Origin: Chitinophaga arvensicola
Lineage (GTDB): Bacteria; Bacteroidota; Bacteroidia; Chitinophagales; Chitinophagaceae
Length of the DNA: 64,000 bases
NCBI RefSeq assembly: GCF_900110835.1
Contig: NZ_FOJG01000002.1
Span: forward strand, 2,322,979 to 2,386,978
Reading direction: 5' to 3'
Part shown: in pieces, positions 41,504-51,183 of the stretch
Layout: the number at the start of each line of letters is the position of its first letter
Numbering within the stretch: position 1 is the stretch's first letter
Notes under the pieces: model-generated
Told to the model about the DNA's origin: nothing
The model's database searches: none
Seen by the model: the letters and a program-made list of their open reading frames with translations, nothing else
Position numbers and translations under genes: made by a program

Positions 41504-44278
41504 TTATTCTTTAGGAGATCCTGCGCCTAATTTGTTGAAATTCCAGATAAAAGATAATAAGCCATACCGGCCAATCTTGCTGTAAGTACGCTGATAGATG
41601 GTGTTTGATTGTATAGATCTGTCGAAACCAATACTTTGGTTTAGAATATCGTTCATGGAGAAGTTAAGTTGCAACAGTTCTTTTTTTCCAAACTTTTTCG
41701 CCACGTATGCATTCAGAATAGCCACATTATTATTGGTGGTAAATACCGGCGTTTTCTGACGGATACTATAGTTCAGATCGGCATGCAGCTCCAGTTTCAG
41801 TGGCAGATAAAAATTTGCACCCGGCGAAAAATTGTATGTCCAGTACTGGGTACGCAGACTTTTATCTACTGAAGATACACTGGTATTATAGTTTGCTTCT
41901 CCTTCAAAATACATTTCATACTTCTTATCCTTATCCTTATTAAGCCGCAGACTTGCCCCGGCATCGGAGGCATTGGTGATATTGAGCAATCCATTCACAT
42001 AATTCACATTCCGGTTAAGGCCGCCATTCAAACTACCCCCTATTCTCATATCCAGGGGCACCACTTTCCAACTCAGGTAAGTCCGGAAATGTGCGCTCCT
42101 GCTGCCATTCACGTTCACAGCCTGCGTAGTTCTTTTGCCGGATGTATCCACATAACTCTTCTCACTGATACTATTAACGGTAGATTCGTATGATATATAT
42201 CCCCAGATACTCCGGCTGGTCATCACCTTATAATCAGAAAAATTCAGACTAAAGGAATTATTGAAAGATGGCTTCAGTAATGGGTTCCCAATCTGGATAT
42301 TCAACGGATCATCATTCACCCGGATTGGCTGCAGGTCGTCGATGCCGGGTTGACGGGTAGACCCGTTATAATCAAACGACAACCGCCGCTGCTGGGAAAA
42401 ATTATAGCGGAACATCGCACGCGGGTACCAGTTTACAAAGCTCCGGGTAACCTCGGTATGGCGGTACATATCTTTCTGGTTAAAATCGGTGAACCCAACG
42501 TTACCGCCTATATTAAAACGGATCTTGTCTTTCGTATAACCATAACGGATACCACCCTTATGCGTCAGTATATTAAAAGCGAAGTCGTTGCTGTACAGGG
42601 AATCCATAGCGGTATACTTCCCACCGGCACCCTGATTGTAGGAGTTCCTGTTGGAATGACTGTTATCCACGCTAACGCCGTAGTTAAACAACAGCGACGA
42701 CGATTTGGACAAAGGTTCCGTATAAGCCAGGTTGGTGTTAATACTGATGTTCTCATTATTGGTGGTTTTGCGCTGATCGGTATGTTGCACAGAATCCACC
42801 TTGTTTAATTTATAATACTCAGTAAAAGCATCCAGCATGCCTTCACCGTTAGTGCGGGAATAATTTTCCGCCAGGTTGAGGGAAAGGGTACGTCCTCTTT
42901 TCTTAAACTTTTTGCGCCATAAGAGGTTAGCGTTCATGCTTCCTACATCCGTTACGTTGGATGTTTTGCGTTCACCCCGGTTAATGATCATATCATTTTT
43001 CTCCATGCCACTGCTGTTTAAAGCGCTGGAGATTTTATGATCCAGTCCTCCGTCAATTTCCAGTTTTATCGAAGAAGTGGAATCAAACTGCCGTTCGTAA
43101 TTACCATTGACCCGATTACGGAAAATACTGTTTTTAAAACTTTCTTTTGAGTGATTATAGTAAATAGTATCCGGAAGAATATTCTGCGATAATGACTCGC
43201 TGTTACCATCCACATACAATTTCATCAGTTTATAATTGGCATTCATACTCTGCCGGTCGCGGTCCCATTTATTGGTATAATGCAGGCCTCCGGTCTGTAC
43301 CAGGGGATACCCGTTGCCCTGGAAGCGGCCATCCCAGCTATCCATGTCATCGCCACGGTAATAAAACTCCATGTCGCCATCGTCATTGACAGACATCTCT
43401 CCATTTCCTGAACCGAATTTTTCGCGGTCGCCCCAGTCCAGCCCTACTTTACCAGTATTAGACATGATGCCAAACGCAGCAAATTTCTTCTTGCCCTTAA
43501 ATATATTCAACATCGCCTGGCTATCATGAAATCCCTGGTCACCGGCGCCTAAAGCGACTTTACCAAAGTAACCATGCTTCTTATCTTCCTTCAGCTTAAT
43601 ATTGATGGTCTTCGACTTCTCACCATCATCAATACCAGTAAAGGCCGACTGATCACTTTTCTTATCATATAGCTGCACTTTATCTACCATATCTGCCCGT
43701 AGATTTTTGGTGACCAGCGTTGGATCATCTCCGAAAAATTCTTCTCCATCCACCAGTACTTTCTTCACTGTTTCGCCCTGGGCCGTAATCTGGCCTTTGC
43801 TATTTACCTGGATACCCGGTAATTTTTTCAGCAGCTCCTCTACAGAGGCATTGGCAGCCGTCTGATAACTACCGGCGTTGAATTCCGTGGTATCGCCCTT
43901 CATTTTTATGGCCGCTACTTTTTGTTGCACCACTACTTCCTGGAGCAATCGGGACTTCTGCGTGAGCATCACTTTATCCAGTTTCACCACAGTAGTATCT
44001 GATAACGTTAAAGGCTCAACGTAATCAGCGAAGGAAGGATAGCTAATCAGTAGCAGATACTTTCCTTGTGCGGCATTTCTTATTTCAAAATGTCCTTTTT
44101 CATCACTTCGGGTAAACTTATACAAGATGGAATCTTTGGCATACAGCAGTGCTACGACTGCATTTGACAACTGCACACGGTTAAGTGTGTCCGACACATT
44201 TCCTTTTACTGTAGCCTGCTGCGCAAAGCAGCAATGGGTGACAATCAAAAAGATGATCAGTCCGGATAGTTTCTTCAT
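41504..44278 (-). CDS. Outer-membrane beta-barrel receptor, GLPGLI-linked
   Basis: 924 residues. Signal peptide (1-20, THCCFAQQ), a carboxypeptidase-regulatory-like domain (about 22-105, SNAVVALLYAKDSILYKFTR), a plug with MKGDTTEFNAGSYQTAAN, LKKLPGIQVNSKGQITAQG and VKKVLVDGEEFFGDDP, then a long barrel. This is the TonB-receptor-like family with OMP_b-brl_3 domain that pairs with GLPGLI proteins. It lacks STN and the SusC hallmark, so it is not sigma/FecR linked. Substrate unknown; some relatives are associated with metal or peptide handling. Confidence 0.9.
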   Translation of the reverse strand: MKKLSGLIIFLIVTHCCFAQQATVKGNVSDTLNRVQLSNAVVALLYAKDSILYKFTRSDEKGHFEIRNAAQGKYLLLISYPSFADYVEPLTLSDTTVVKLDKVMLTQKSRLLQEVVVQQKVAAIKMKGDTTEFNAGSYQTAANASVEELLKKLPGIQVNSKGQITAQGETVKKVLVDGEEFFGDDPTLVTKNLRADMVDKVQLYDKKSDQSAFTGIDDGEKSKTINIKLKEDKKHGYFGKVALGAGDQGFHDSQAMLNIFKGKKKFAAFGIMSNTGKVGLDWGDREKFGSGNGEMSVNDDGDMEFYYRGDDMDSWDGRFQGNGYPLVQTGGLHYTNKWDRDRQSMNANYKLMKLYVDGNSESLSQNILPDTIYYNHSKESFKNSIFRNRVNGNYERQFDSTSSIKLEIDGGLDHKISSALNSSGMEKNDMIINRGERKTSNVTDVGSMNANLLWRKKFKKRGRTLSLNLAENYSRTNGEGMLDAFTEYYKLNKVDSVQHTDQRKTTNNENISINTNLAYTEPLSKSSSLLFNYGVSVDNSHSNRNSYNQGAGGKYTAMDSLYSNDFAFNILTHKGGIRYGYTKDKIRFNIGGNVGFTDFNQKDMYRHTEVTRSFVNWYPRAMFRYNFSQQRRLSFDYNGSTRQPGIDDLQPIRVNDDPLNIQIGNPLLKPSFNNSFSLNFSDYKVMTSRSIWGYISYESTVNSISEKSYVDTSGKRTTQAVNVNGSRSAHFRTYLSWKVVPLDMRIGGSLNGGLNRNVNYVNGLLNITNASDAGASLRLNKDKDKKYEMYFEGEANYNTSVSSVDKSLRTQYWTYNFSPGANFYLPLKLELHADLNYSIRQKTPVFTTNNNVAILNAYVAKKFGKKELLQLNFSMNDILNQSIGFDRSIQSNTIYQRTYSKIGRYGLLSFIWNFNKLGAGSPKE

Positions 44279-44506
44279 TGTGGAGTATACAGGTTATTGG
44301 GTACAGATGCTATCGGATTAAAATTCCATAATAAATTTTAGACTTTGGTGAGTCGCTGTGATAAACATCTGTTAAATGATAACCTACTTATCATGTAGAA
44401 TAAGCAGGTTGATAAGCAGACCTGTAATGAGCCATATGGAAAATTATATCTCACTGATTTTCAAAATCCATAATTTATTGTACCTTATCGCATATCGACT
44501 CACGTT

Positions 44507-46225
44507 ATGAAGCAGGAAAATTCACTCAGAAGCAGCAATTGGTTTGCCCGTGGAGGCAAAGATGGTTTTATTTACAGGGCCTGGTTAAAGAAACAAGGGA
44601 TTCCTTCGCATGAACTGGAAGGCAAGCCCATTATAGGTATTTGTAACACCTGGTCGGAACTCACCCCCTGTAATTCTCATTTCAGGGAACTGGCGGAAGC
44701 CGTGAAGCGCGGCGTACTGGAAGCCGGTGGTTATCCGCTGGAGTTCCCCGTAATGTCGCTGGGCGAAACACTGATCAAACCTACCGCCATGTTATACCGG
44801 AATCTTGTGAGTATGGATGTGGAAGAATCGATCCGCGCCAATCCGCTTGACGGGGTAGTATTATTATGTGGATGTGACAAAACTACACCAGCATTGGTGA
44901 TGGGCGCCTGTAGCGTCAATATCCCTACGATTGTGGTATCTGGTGGCGCCATGCTCACCGGACGGCACCGGGGCCATAGCATTGGTACCAGTGATATCTG
45001 GCGGTTTAGTGAAGATGTGAGGGCCGGCCGGATGAGCAACGAAGAACTGGCCATGGCAGAAGCCGGCATGTGCCGCAGCGACGGCCATTGCGCAGTAATG
45101 GGTACCGCTTCCACGATGGCCTGTATGGTAGAATCATTGGGATTATCACTGCCACAGAACGCAGCTATACCGGCGCCGGACGCCGCACGAAAAGTGTTAT
45201 CGCAACTCTCCGGCAATGAAATCGTGAAAATGGTCTGCGAAAACCGGCGACTGTCTGATATCCTGACCAGGGAATCTTTTGAGAATGCGATCCGCGTAAA
45301 TGCCGCCATTGGTGGTTCCACCAATTTTGTTATCCACCTGCTGGCCATCGCCGGCCGTATCGGGATAGAACTGAATCTGCAGGATATGGACACGTTTTCG
45401 GCCAATATCCCCCTGATTGCCAATCTCCAGCCCTCCGGCAGCTATTTCATGGAGGATTTGTATTACGCCGGTGGTTTACCCGCCGTCATGAATGCACTCC
45501 TGCAACACCTGCATACTGATTGTATGACTGCTAATGGAAAAACGATCGGCGCCAATTACGCCGATGCAGTGAGCTATAATAAAGAAGTCATCTCTACCCT
45601 GGAAGATCCTTTTAACGCCGTTTCCGGTATCGTGGTATTGAAAGGCAACATCTGCGAAGATGGTGCCGTTATCAAGCCATCTGCTGCAAGTCCGCACCTG
45701 ATGCAGCATACCGGCAAAGCCGTTGTATTTGAAGACATCGATGATTATAAAAAAAGGATCGATGATCCTGCACTGGAGGTAGATGAAAACAGTATCCTGG
45801 TACTGAAAAACGTTGGCCCTAAAGGCTATCCCGGAATGCCGGAAGTAGGCAACCTGGGACTACCGGCTAAACTGCTGGCACGCGGTATCACCGATATGGT
45901 GCGCATTTCCGACGGAAGGATGAGCGGTACCGGTTTTGGTACCGTAGTACTGCATGTATCACCAGAAGCCGCTGCTGGTGGCAACCTGGCCATTATCCAG
46001 GAAGGCGATGTAATCACACTGGATGTACATCAGCGCCGCCTGTATGCCGATATTACCCCGGAAGAAATTGCCCGTAGAAAAGCAGCATGGAAACCGGTGT
46101 ATCCGCAATCGACCCGTGGATATGTGCAACTGTACCAGCAACACGTAGAGCAGGCGCATCTGGGCGCTGATCTCGATTTTCTGAAAGGCAGCTCCGGCAG
46201 CCAGGTAACCAGGGACTCACACTAA
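44507..46225 (+). CDS. IlvD/Edd-family sugar-acid dehydratase
   Basis: 572 residues. The Fe-S cluster ligands appear in GICNTWSELTPCNSHF, LLCGCDKTTPALVMGACS and GMCRSDGHCAVMGTAST, followed by NAAIGGSTNFVIHLLA and DGRMSGTGFGTVVLHVSPEA. Length and the GICNTWSELTPCN start match the sugar-acid branch (L-arabinonate, D-xylonate, D-fuconate or galactonate dehydratases) rather than the branched-chain IlvD. The reaction removes water to give a 2-keto-3-deoxy sugar acid in the cytoplasm. The SDR gene 10 bp downstream likely supplies a dehydrogenase step of the same pathway. Confidence 0.88.
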   Translation: MKQENSLRSSNWFARGGKDGFIYRAWLKKQGIPSHELEGKPIIGICNTWSELTPCNSHFRELAEAVKRGVLEAGGYPLEFPVMSLGETLIKPTAMLYRNLVSMDVEESIRANPLDGVVLLCGCDKTTPALVMGACSVNIPTIVVSGGAMLTGRHRGHSIGTSDIWRFSEDVRAGRMSNEELAMAEAGMCRSDGHCAVMGTASTMACMVESLGLSLPQNAAIPAPDAARKVLSQLSGNEIVKMVCENRRLSDILTRESFENAIRVNAAIGGSTNFVIHLLAIAGRIGIELNLQDMDTFSANIPLIANLQPSGSYFMEDLYYAGGLPAVMNALLQHLHTDCMTANGKTIGANYADAVSYNKEVISTLEDPFNAVSGIVVLKGNICEDGAVIKPSAASPHLMQHTGKAVVFEDIDDYKKRIDDPALEVDENSILVLKNVGPKGYPGMPEVGNLGLPAKLLARGITDMVRISDGRMSGTGFGTVVLHVSPEAAAGGNLAIIQEGDVITLDVHQRRLYADITPEEIARRKAAWKPVYPQSTRGYVQLYQQHVEQAHLGADLDFLKGSSGSQVTRDSH

Positions 46226-46235
46226 ATACCGGTTT

Positions 46236-46994
46236 ATGACATTTGAAAACAAAGTAGCGATCGTAACCGGCGCCGGACAGGGCATCGGATTTGAAATAAG
46301 CAAACAACTCGCTTTGCAGGGCGCAGTGGTCATTCTGAATGATATTGACACGCCCCTCGCACAACAGGCTGCGGAGGCCATCACCGCCGCCAACGGCCGC
46401 TGTATAGCCATGCCTGGCGATTCCAGCGATGTGGCCTTTATTCAGCAGATGGTACATACCGCCGTTACCGAATACGGAAGACTCGATATCGTGATTGCCA
46501 ACGCAGGTATTACGCTGTTTGGTAACTTCTTTACCTATACGCCCGAAGCATTTAACCGGGTGATGCAGGTAAACTTAGGCGGTACTTTCTTCCTGGCCCA
46601 AACGGCCGCTAACCAGATGAAACAACAACCCCAGGGTGGCTCCATCCTGTTTACCTCCTCCGTTACCGGCCACCAGGCGCATAAAGACCTGGCCGCCTAC
46701 GGTATGAGTAAAGCGGCGCTGGAAATGCTGGCAAAAAACCTGGTCATTGAATTATCTGCACATAAGATTACGGTGAACACGATTGCGCCCGGCGCCACCC
46801 TTACGGAACGTACGCTGGACGATCCTTCCTACGAACGCACCTGGTCGGAACTCACGCCTATGGGGCGCCCTGCTCATACGCAGGATATCGCCAACGCAGC
46901 GCTATTCCTGGTATCTGATCACGCCAGGCATATTACAGGGCAAAGCCTGATTATCGATGGCGGGTGGACGAGTATCAGTCCTTCGCCGTTTTAA
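46236..46994 (+). CDS. SDR-family sugar/alcohol dehydrogenase
   Basis: 252 residues, classical SDR. Cofactor motif VTGAGQGIGFEISKQL (residues 11-26), acidic ILNDID pointing to NAD, VIANAGITLFGNF, catalytic Ser in FTSSVTGHQAHKD, Tyr-Gly-Met-Ser-Lys, and C-terminal ITGQSLIIDGGW. Operon partner of the dehydratase upstream, so it is predicted to oxidise the sugar, or to act on the 2-keto-3-deoxy acid, as in non-phosphorylative fucose/arabinose/rhamnose routes. The stop is 3 bp from the end of the convergent SNF2 gene. Confidence 0.88.
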   Translation: MTFENKVAIVTGAGQGIGFEISKQLALQGAVVILNDIDTPLAQQAAEAITAANGRCIAMPGDSSDVAFIQQMVHTAVTEYGRLDIVIANAGITLFGNFFTYTPEAFNRVMQVNLGGTFFLAQTAANQMKQQPQGGSILFTSSVTGHQAHKDLAAYGMSKAALEMLAKNLVIELSAHKITVNTIAPGATLTERTLDDPSYERTWSELTPMGRPAHTQDIANAALFLVSDHARHITGQSLIIDGGWTSISPSPF

Positions 46995-46997
46995 GCG

Positions 46998-49900
46998 CTA
47001 TAAACTATGATCTGCGATCAGGTCCAGCAACTCCCTTGCATTGAGTTTGCCAGCCTGATCGCTGCCTTCCAGCAGCTGATCTGCCAGATCACGTTTACTA
47101 TTGTGTAATGCAATGATTTTTTCTTCAATGGTATATTGCGCCACCAGACGGTAAATGGTAACCGGCCGGGTTTGACCGATACGGTGCGCCCTGTCGGAGG
47201 CCTGCTCCTCAATAGCCGGATTCCACCACGGATCCATATGAATCACATAATCGGCCGCAGTAAGATTAAGTCCCAATCCACCCGCTTTCAGGCTGATCAG
47301 AAACAATTGCGCCTTGCCCGCCTGGAAATCCTTCACCAGCTTATCCCGCTGCGATAAAGGCGTACTGCCGTCGAGGTAGAGATATGTGATGCCCAGGTGA
47401 TTCAGCAGCTGCTTCACAAGATCCAAATGCTTCACAAACTGACTGAATACCAACGCCCGGTGTTGATTGGACACGAGTTCCTCTACTATCTCCCTGAATA
47501 CGGATAGTTTGGAAGATGGGATCTCGCTTTCTGCATCCACCAGCTGCGGGTGACAAGCAGCCATTCTCAACCGGCTGATCTCTGCCAACGCACGGATATG
47601 CTGCTGCGCCATGCTACCCTCCTGTGCCTTGATATTTTCAAGGGCTTTCCGCCGCAATGCTTCGTAGAAGGAAGCTTCATCAGACGACAAAGGCACCAGT
47701 TTTACGATTTCTGTTTTTGGCGGTAACTCATCCAGCACACCTGTTTTAGTACGGCGTAAAATGAAAGGAGCAATTAATTTCTTAAGATGCTGTTTCACGG
47801 TGCTTTCCGGGTTACGCACCGAAGGGAAAACAAATTGTTTATTGAAATGATCCAGGCTGCCCAGCAGCCCGGGATTAAGGAAGTTAAACAGGTTCCAGAT
47901 TTCGCCCATGTGATTTTGGATAGGCGTTCCTGTTAGCATCAGTTTAAATCCGGCCTGCATGGCCATTGCGGCTTTGGAAGTTTTTGTCTGGAAGTTTTTG
48001 ATGGTATGTGCTTCATCCAGCACCAGGGTGGGCCATTTCACGCGGGCCAGCAATTTTTCTTCTGCCTGCAGCAGTCCATAGGTGGTGATGACCACATCAA
48101 ACGGGCCGGCGCTTTTAATCAGCGTGGCACGATGCCCGTTATGCAGCAATATTACGTTCAGCGACGGGGCAAACCGTGCTATTTCATTGCTCCAGTTAGT
48201 CACTACAGAAGCCGGACAAATCACCAATGCAGGACCGTCGGGCGCCCGGTGTAACAGTAGCGCGATCGCCTGAATAGTTTTACCCAAGCCCATGTCATCT
48301 GCCAGGCAGGCGCCTGCCCCCCAGGCAGCGAGATGTGTCATCCAGCGGAAACCCTCTTCCTGGTAAGGTCGCAGCTCCGTTTGCAGTGTATCCGGTACCG
48401 TTACAGCCAGTTCCATTGCGCTGCTGCGCTTACGGGAAAAAGCTTTCCAGGCAGCATCGGTGGTAACACTACCTGCCTGCTCCAGCAGTTCATCCAGCAC
48501 AGGTGCTGCATAAGGCTGTATACTGATATCCTGTTGATCTATATTTGCAACGCTGGACATTTCGTTTAACCGTCGGCGTAAATCGCCCGTCAATGCCAGG
48601 TACTCCCCGTTCTGCAAGGCGATAAATCGCTTCTTTACCGTGCGGGTGGTATCCAGCAGGTCTTTCAGCGCCAGCACCGTCATTTCATCTATTTTCAGTT
48701 CACCGGTGCACATAAACCAGTGATCTTTTTCTTTCAGGGAGATGCTCAGCTGCGCGAATCCTGCCTGCTGACGGACTTTATACCGTTCTCCTTCGGGCCA
48801 TTCGGCCCTTACGAGTTCGGGATACTGATGAATAATTTCGAGTAGTTGCAGGCAGTCCAGCGGGTCTTCAAAGATGATGGTATCATCACCAAGATCCTGT
48901 TCAATAGCGCCTTGTATGAGGTTGAGCAACGCCGTTACATTAGTTTTTTCTTTAGCGAGATCGCGGATGGCCTGCCAGCGTTCTCCGTTGCTGATGCCGA
49001 TAATATTATGCGCCCCTATACCTGGTTTGCAGTAAGGAGGATCTATGGTAAATGGCTTCACATAGATACCGGCTTTGAGGCCATCGCCGAGTGGCAGCAG
49101 TTGAATTACAATACGGCTGTCGCCCGGCCGCTTGTTGATGTTGGCGGCAATATCGCCCATATCCGCATGGATGGTCAGGTGTGCGCCGATGCTTTTCAAC
49201 ACCTGGATCAGCTTATCCTTGCCCGCAGCAGGTACCACCGGAATCTGCTGCAATGTTTGTAACAGGCGTCGTTGCTGGGCCGTGAGGTGAATCACTTTCA
49301 GGCGGGTATTGGTTTCCTTTACAAAAACGGTTTCGCTGACATAGTCATCAATATTGGCGCTAAAGGTATATCCATGGCCGGTTTTATTAACGCTTAGTTC
49401 GGGCTGTGCTTTAATGATTTCTACAGACAGCGTGATATCATCTGCAGAAAACAATAACGGGTGACCGGCAATTTCTTCCCAGACTGTTTCTGCAAAGGAA
49501 TAGGATTCACCGTCGTAGTTGTAATAGTGATCCTTTTGTACGGTAGCGCCTATATGCAGATCCTGCTCAGTCATGGCTTCCGCCTTTCCTTCCTTGAGTT
49601 TCTTCAGCGCTACATTGCGGCCACTGCTCCAGGTGTTGCTGCCTTGCGAGGTTTGCAACACCGGTTGTATTTTATAGTGATCAAAATCTACCAGGTAAAT
49701 CAGGCGGGTGGCGACCACCTGTTTTTCTTTTTTTGTGAGATGGCTATCCGCCCCTAAGAGGGTATTTAACAATCGCTCCCAGTCAGGTGTTTGCTCCATC
49801 TGTGAAAATACCGGCGGATAACCGGCAATGGCGCCTGCTTCCTGGAAAAGAGAGGCATATCCCTGGTAGTCATCTCCCTTAAATAAATATAAATATTCGT

Positions 49901-51029
49901 AGGTCAGTAACCGGTAGTGACGTTCCATACCCAGGTTCATGACCCGGGCAGCGGTCATACTAAAGTTGCGCAGCAATTTACTTTTGGGGTGCAGCAGCTG
50001 CAAACACAATACAGACAAGTAACTCAGGAGAGAACTTTCATCACCTTCCAGAATCAGCAGTAACAATTGTTCTCCTTTTTCTTTCCGGCCGGCATGAAAA
50101 TGCAGTAAGCAAATGGCAGGCGTAATCGCCGGAAATAATTTGCGTTCATAGGCGCTCACAATTTTTGTGATGAGTGCATTTACGTGTTCACCCGGCAGTA
50201 CAGCCAGTGTGAAGGCGTAATAGAACGCAAACAACGGTGATAACGGCAGTGTATTCTTTTTATCGTACTGCCGTTGACGTTTGATTCCTTTTTCAAAAAA
50301 AGCCAGGGCTTTTTCAGGTTGCCGCTGATACAGGAGGATCACTGCCTGGGCATAAAGATCATCCGCTGTTTTATCAGCGGGTGCTATCTGTAGTTGTCCC
50401 TGCAACAGCATCAGTTCCGGAAAATCCTGGCCATACTGCCGGGCAAAAGCTTCCAGTTCCTCTACCGGTGGCATTTTCAGCAAATTGTATTTTAATGCAA
50501 AGGATACAATTTTGTCCATGCTTTCCTGGCTGAAAAAGGCCAGTAATCCGGCATAAACGGGGAAATATAACAGGTAGGAAAGATAGGGCTGGTATTCAGA
50601 CAGCTCCAGTTCTATTTTCCGGACAGGCGGCGATAATAAAAAGCGGTCGCCCGTAAAATACGCCACCAACACCTGCTGCAGATCCTGGATACGGGCACTG
50701 ATGCTGTAAAAGGCGTGTACTGCGTAGCGGGTTCTTTCCAGCAAAGTAGCATAACGCGCCTGTTTAATATTTAGCGGAAAAAGAATAAAGTTCAATTCCG
50801 GGATCAGCGAATAATTGCCTGTCACATGCTTTATCACCAACCCGGATGCCATCAGGTGTTTTATGATTTCACTGATCCTGATACCTTTTATTTCTTCCAC
50901 CCGGTTTACCGCGTCTGTAATGGTAAATGTTTCCAGGGGATACATGTACACAGACATTACGTCCATCACCAGCCGTGTATCGCCTTCCTGGGATTCATAT
51001 TGCCGGAGGTAGAAACTTTCATTGACCAT
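46998..51029 (-). CDS. SNF2-family DEAD/DEAH-type DNA-dependent ATPase
   Basis: 1343 residues. The Swi2/Snf2 motor fills the C-terminal third: motif I LADDMGLGKTIQAIALLL at about 910, motif II LVLDEAHTIKN at about 1000, LTGTPIQNHMGEIWNLF, and helicase-C motifs ALVFSQFVKHLDLVKQLL, FLISLKAGGLGLNLTAADYV, DRAHRIGQTRPVTIYRLV. The first ~850 residues hold a helical part with solenoid-like repeats and a beta-rich part before the motor. Such long SNF2 proteins are widespread in Bacteroidota with no settled role; chromatin-like remodelling, transcription restart or defence have been suggested for bacterial relatives. No methylase or nuclease partner lies alongside. Confidence 0.92.
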   Translation of the reverse strand: MVNESFYLRQYESQEGDTRLVMDVMSVYMYPLETFTITDAVNRVEEIKGIRISEIIKHLMASGLVIKHVTGNYSLIPELNFILFPLNIKQARYATLLERTRYAVHAFYSISARIQDLQQVLVAYFTGDRFLLSPPVRKIELELSEYQPYLSYLLYFPVYAGLLAFFSQESMDKIVSFALKYNLLKMPPVEELEAFARQYGQDFPELMLLQGQLQIAPADKTADDLYAQAVILLYQRQPEKALAFFEKGIKRQRQYDKKNTLPLSPLFAFYYAFTLAVLPGEHVNALITKIVSAYERKLFPAITPAICLLHFHAGRKEKGEQLLLLILEGDESSLLSYLSVLCLQLLHPKSKLLRNFSMTAARVMNLGMERHYRLLTYEYLYLFKGDDYQGYASLFQEAGAIAGYPPVFSQMEQTPDWERLLNTLLGADSHLTKKEKQVVATRLIYLVDFDHYKIQPVLQTSQGSNTWSSGRNVALKKLKEGKAEAMTEQDLHIGATVQKDHYYNYDGESYSFAETVWEEIAGHPLLFSADDITLSVEIIKAQPELSVNKTGHGYTFSANIDDYVSETVFVKETNTRLKVIHLTAQQRRLLQTLQQIPVVPAAGKDKLIQVLKSIGAHLTIHADMGDIAANINKRPGDSRIVIQLLPLGDGLKAGIYVKPFTIDPPYCKPGIGAHNIIGISNGERWQAIRDLAKEKTNVTALLNLIQGAIEQDLGDDTIIFEDPLDCLQLLEIIHQYPELVRAEWPEGERYKVRQQAGFAQLSISLKEKDHWFMCTGELKIDEMTVLALKDLLDTTRTVKKRFIALQNGEYLALTGDLRRRLNEMSSVANIDQQDISIQPYAAPVLDELLEQAGSVTTDAAWKAFSRKRSSAMELAVTVPDTLQTELRPYQEEGFRWMTHLAAWGAGACLADDMGLGKTIQAIALLLHRAPDGPALVICPASVVTNWSNEIARFAPSLNVILLHNGHRATLIKSAGPFDVVITTYGLLQAEEKLLARVKWPTLVLDEAHTIKNFQTKTSKAAMAMQAGFKLMLTGTPIQNHMGEIWNLFNFLNPGLLGSLDHFNKQFVFPSVRNPESTVKQHLKKLIAPFILRRTKTGVLDELPPKTEIVKLVPLSSDEASFYEALRRKALENIKAQEGSMAQQHIRALAEISRLRMAACHPQLVDAESEIPSSKLSVFREIVEELVSNQHRALVFSQFVKHLDLVKQLLNHLGITYLYLDGSTPLSQRDKLVKDFQAGKAQLFLISLKAGGLGLNLTAADYVIHMDPWWNPAIEEQASDRAHRIGQTRPVTIYRLVAQYTIEEKIIALHNSKRDLADQLLEGSDQAGKLNARELLDLIADHSL

Positions 51030-51183
51030 AGCAACAAAAGTAGCTGAAAATATTTTCAGCGGGAGACAACCTTTTTACTGTTTTTATCGAATACGCATAA
51101 GTACCGATTGTCTGACCCGGCTGTTACTGACCAACAGCCCGCAACAGCGTATGTTATTTCAAATTTCTAAAAATCACAACAGT

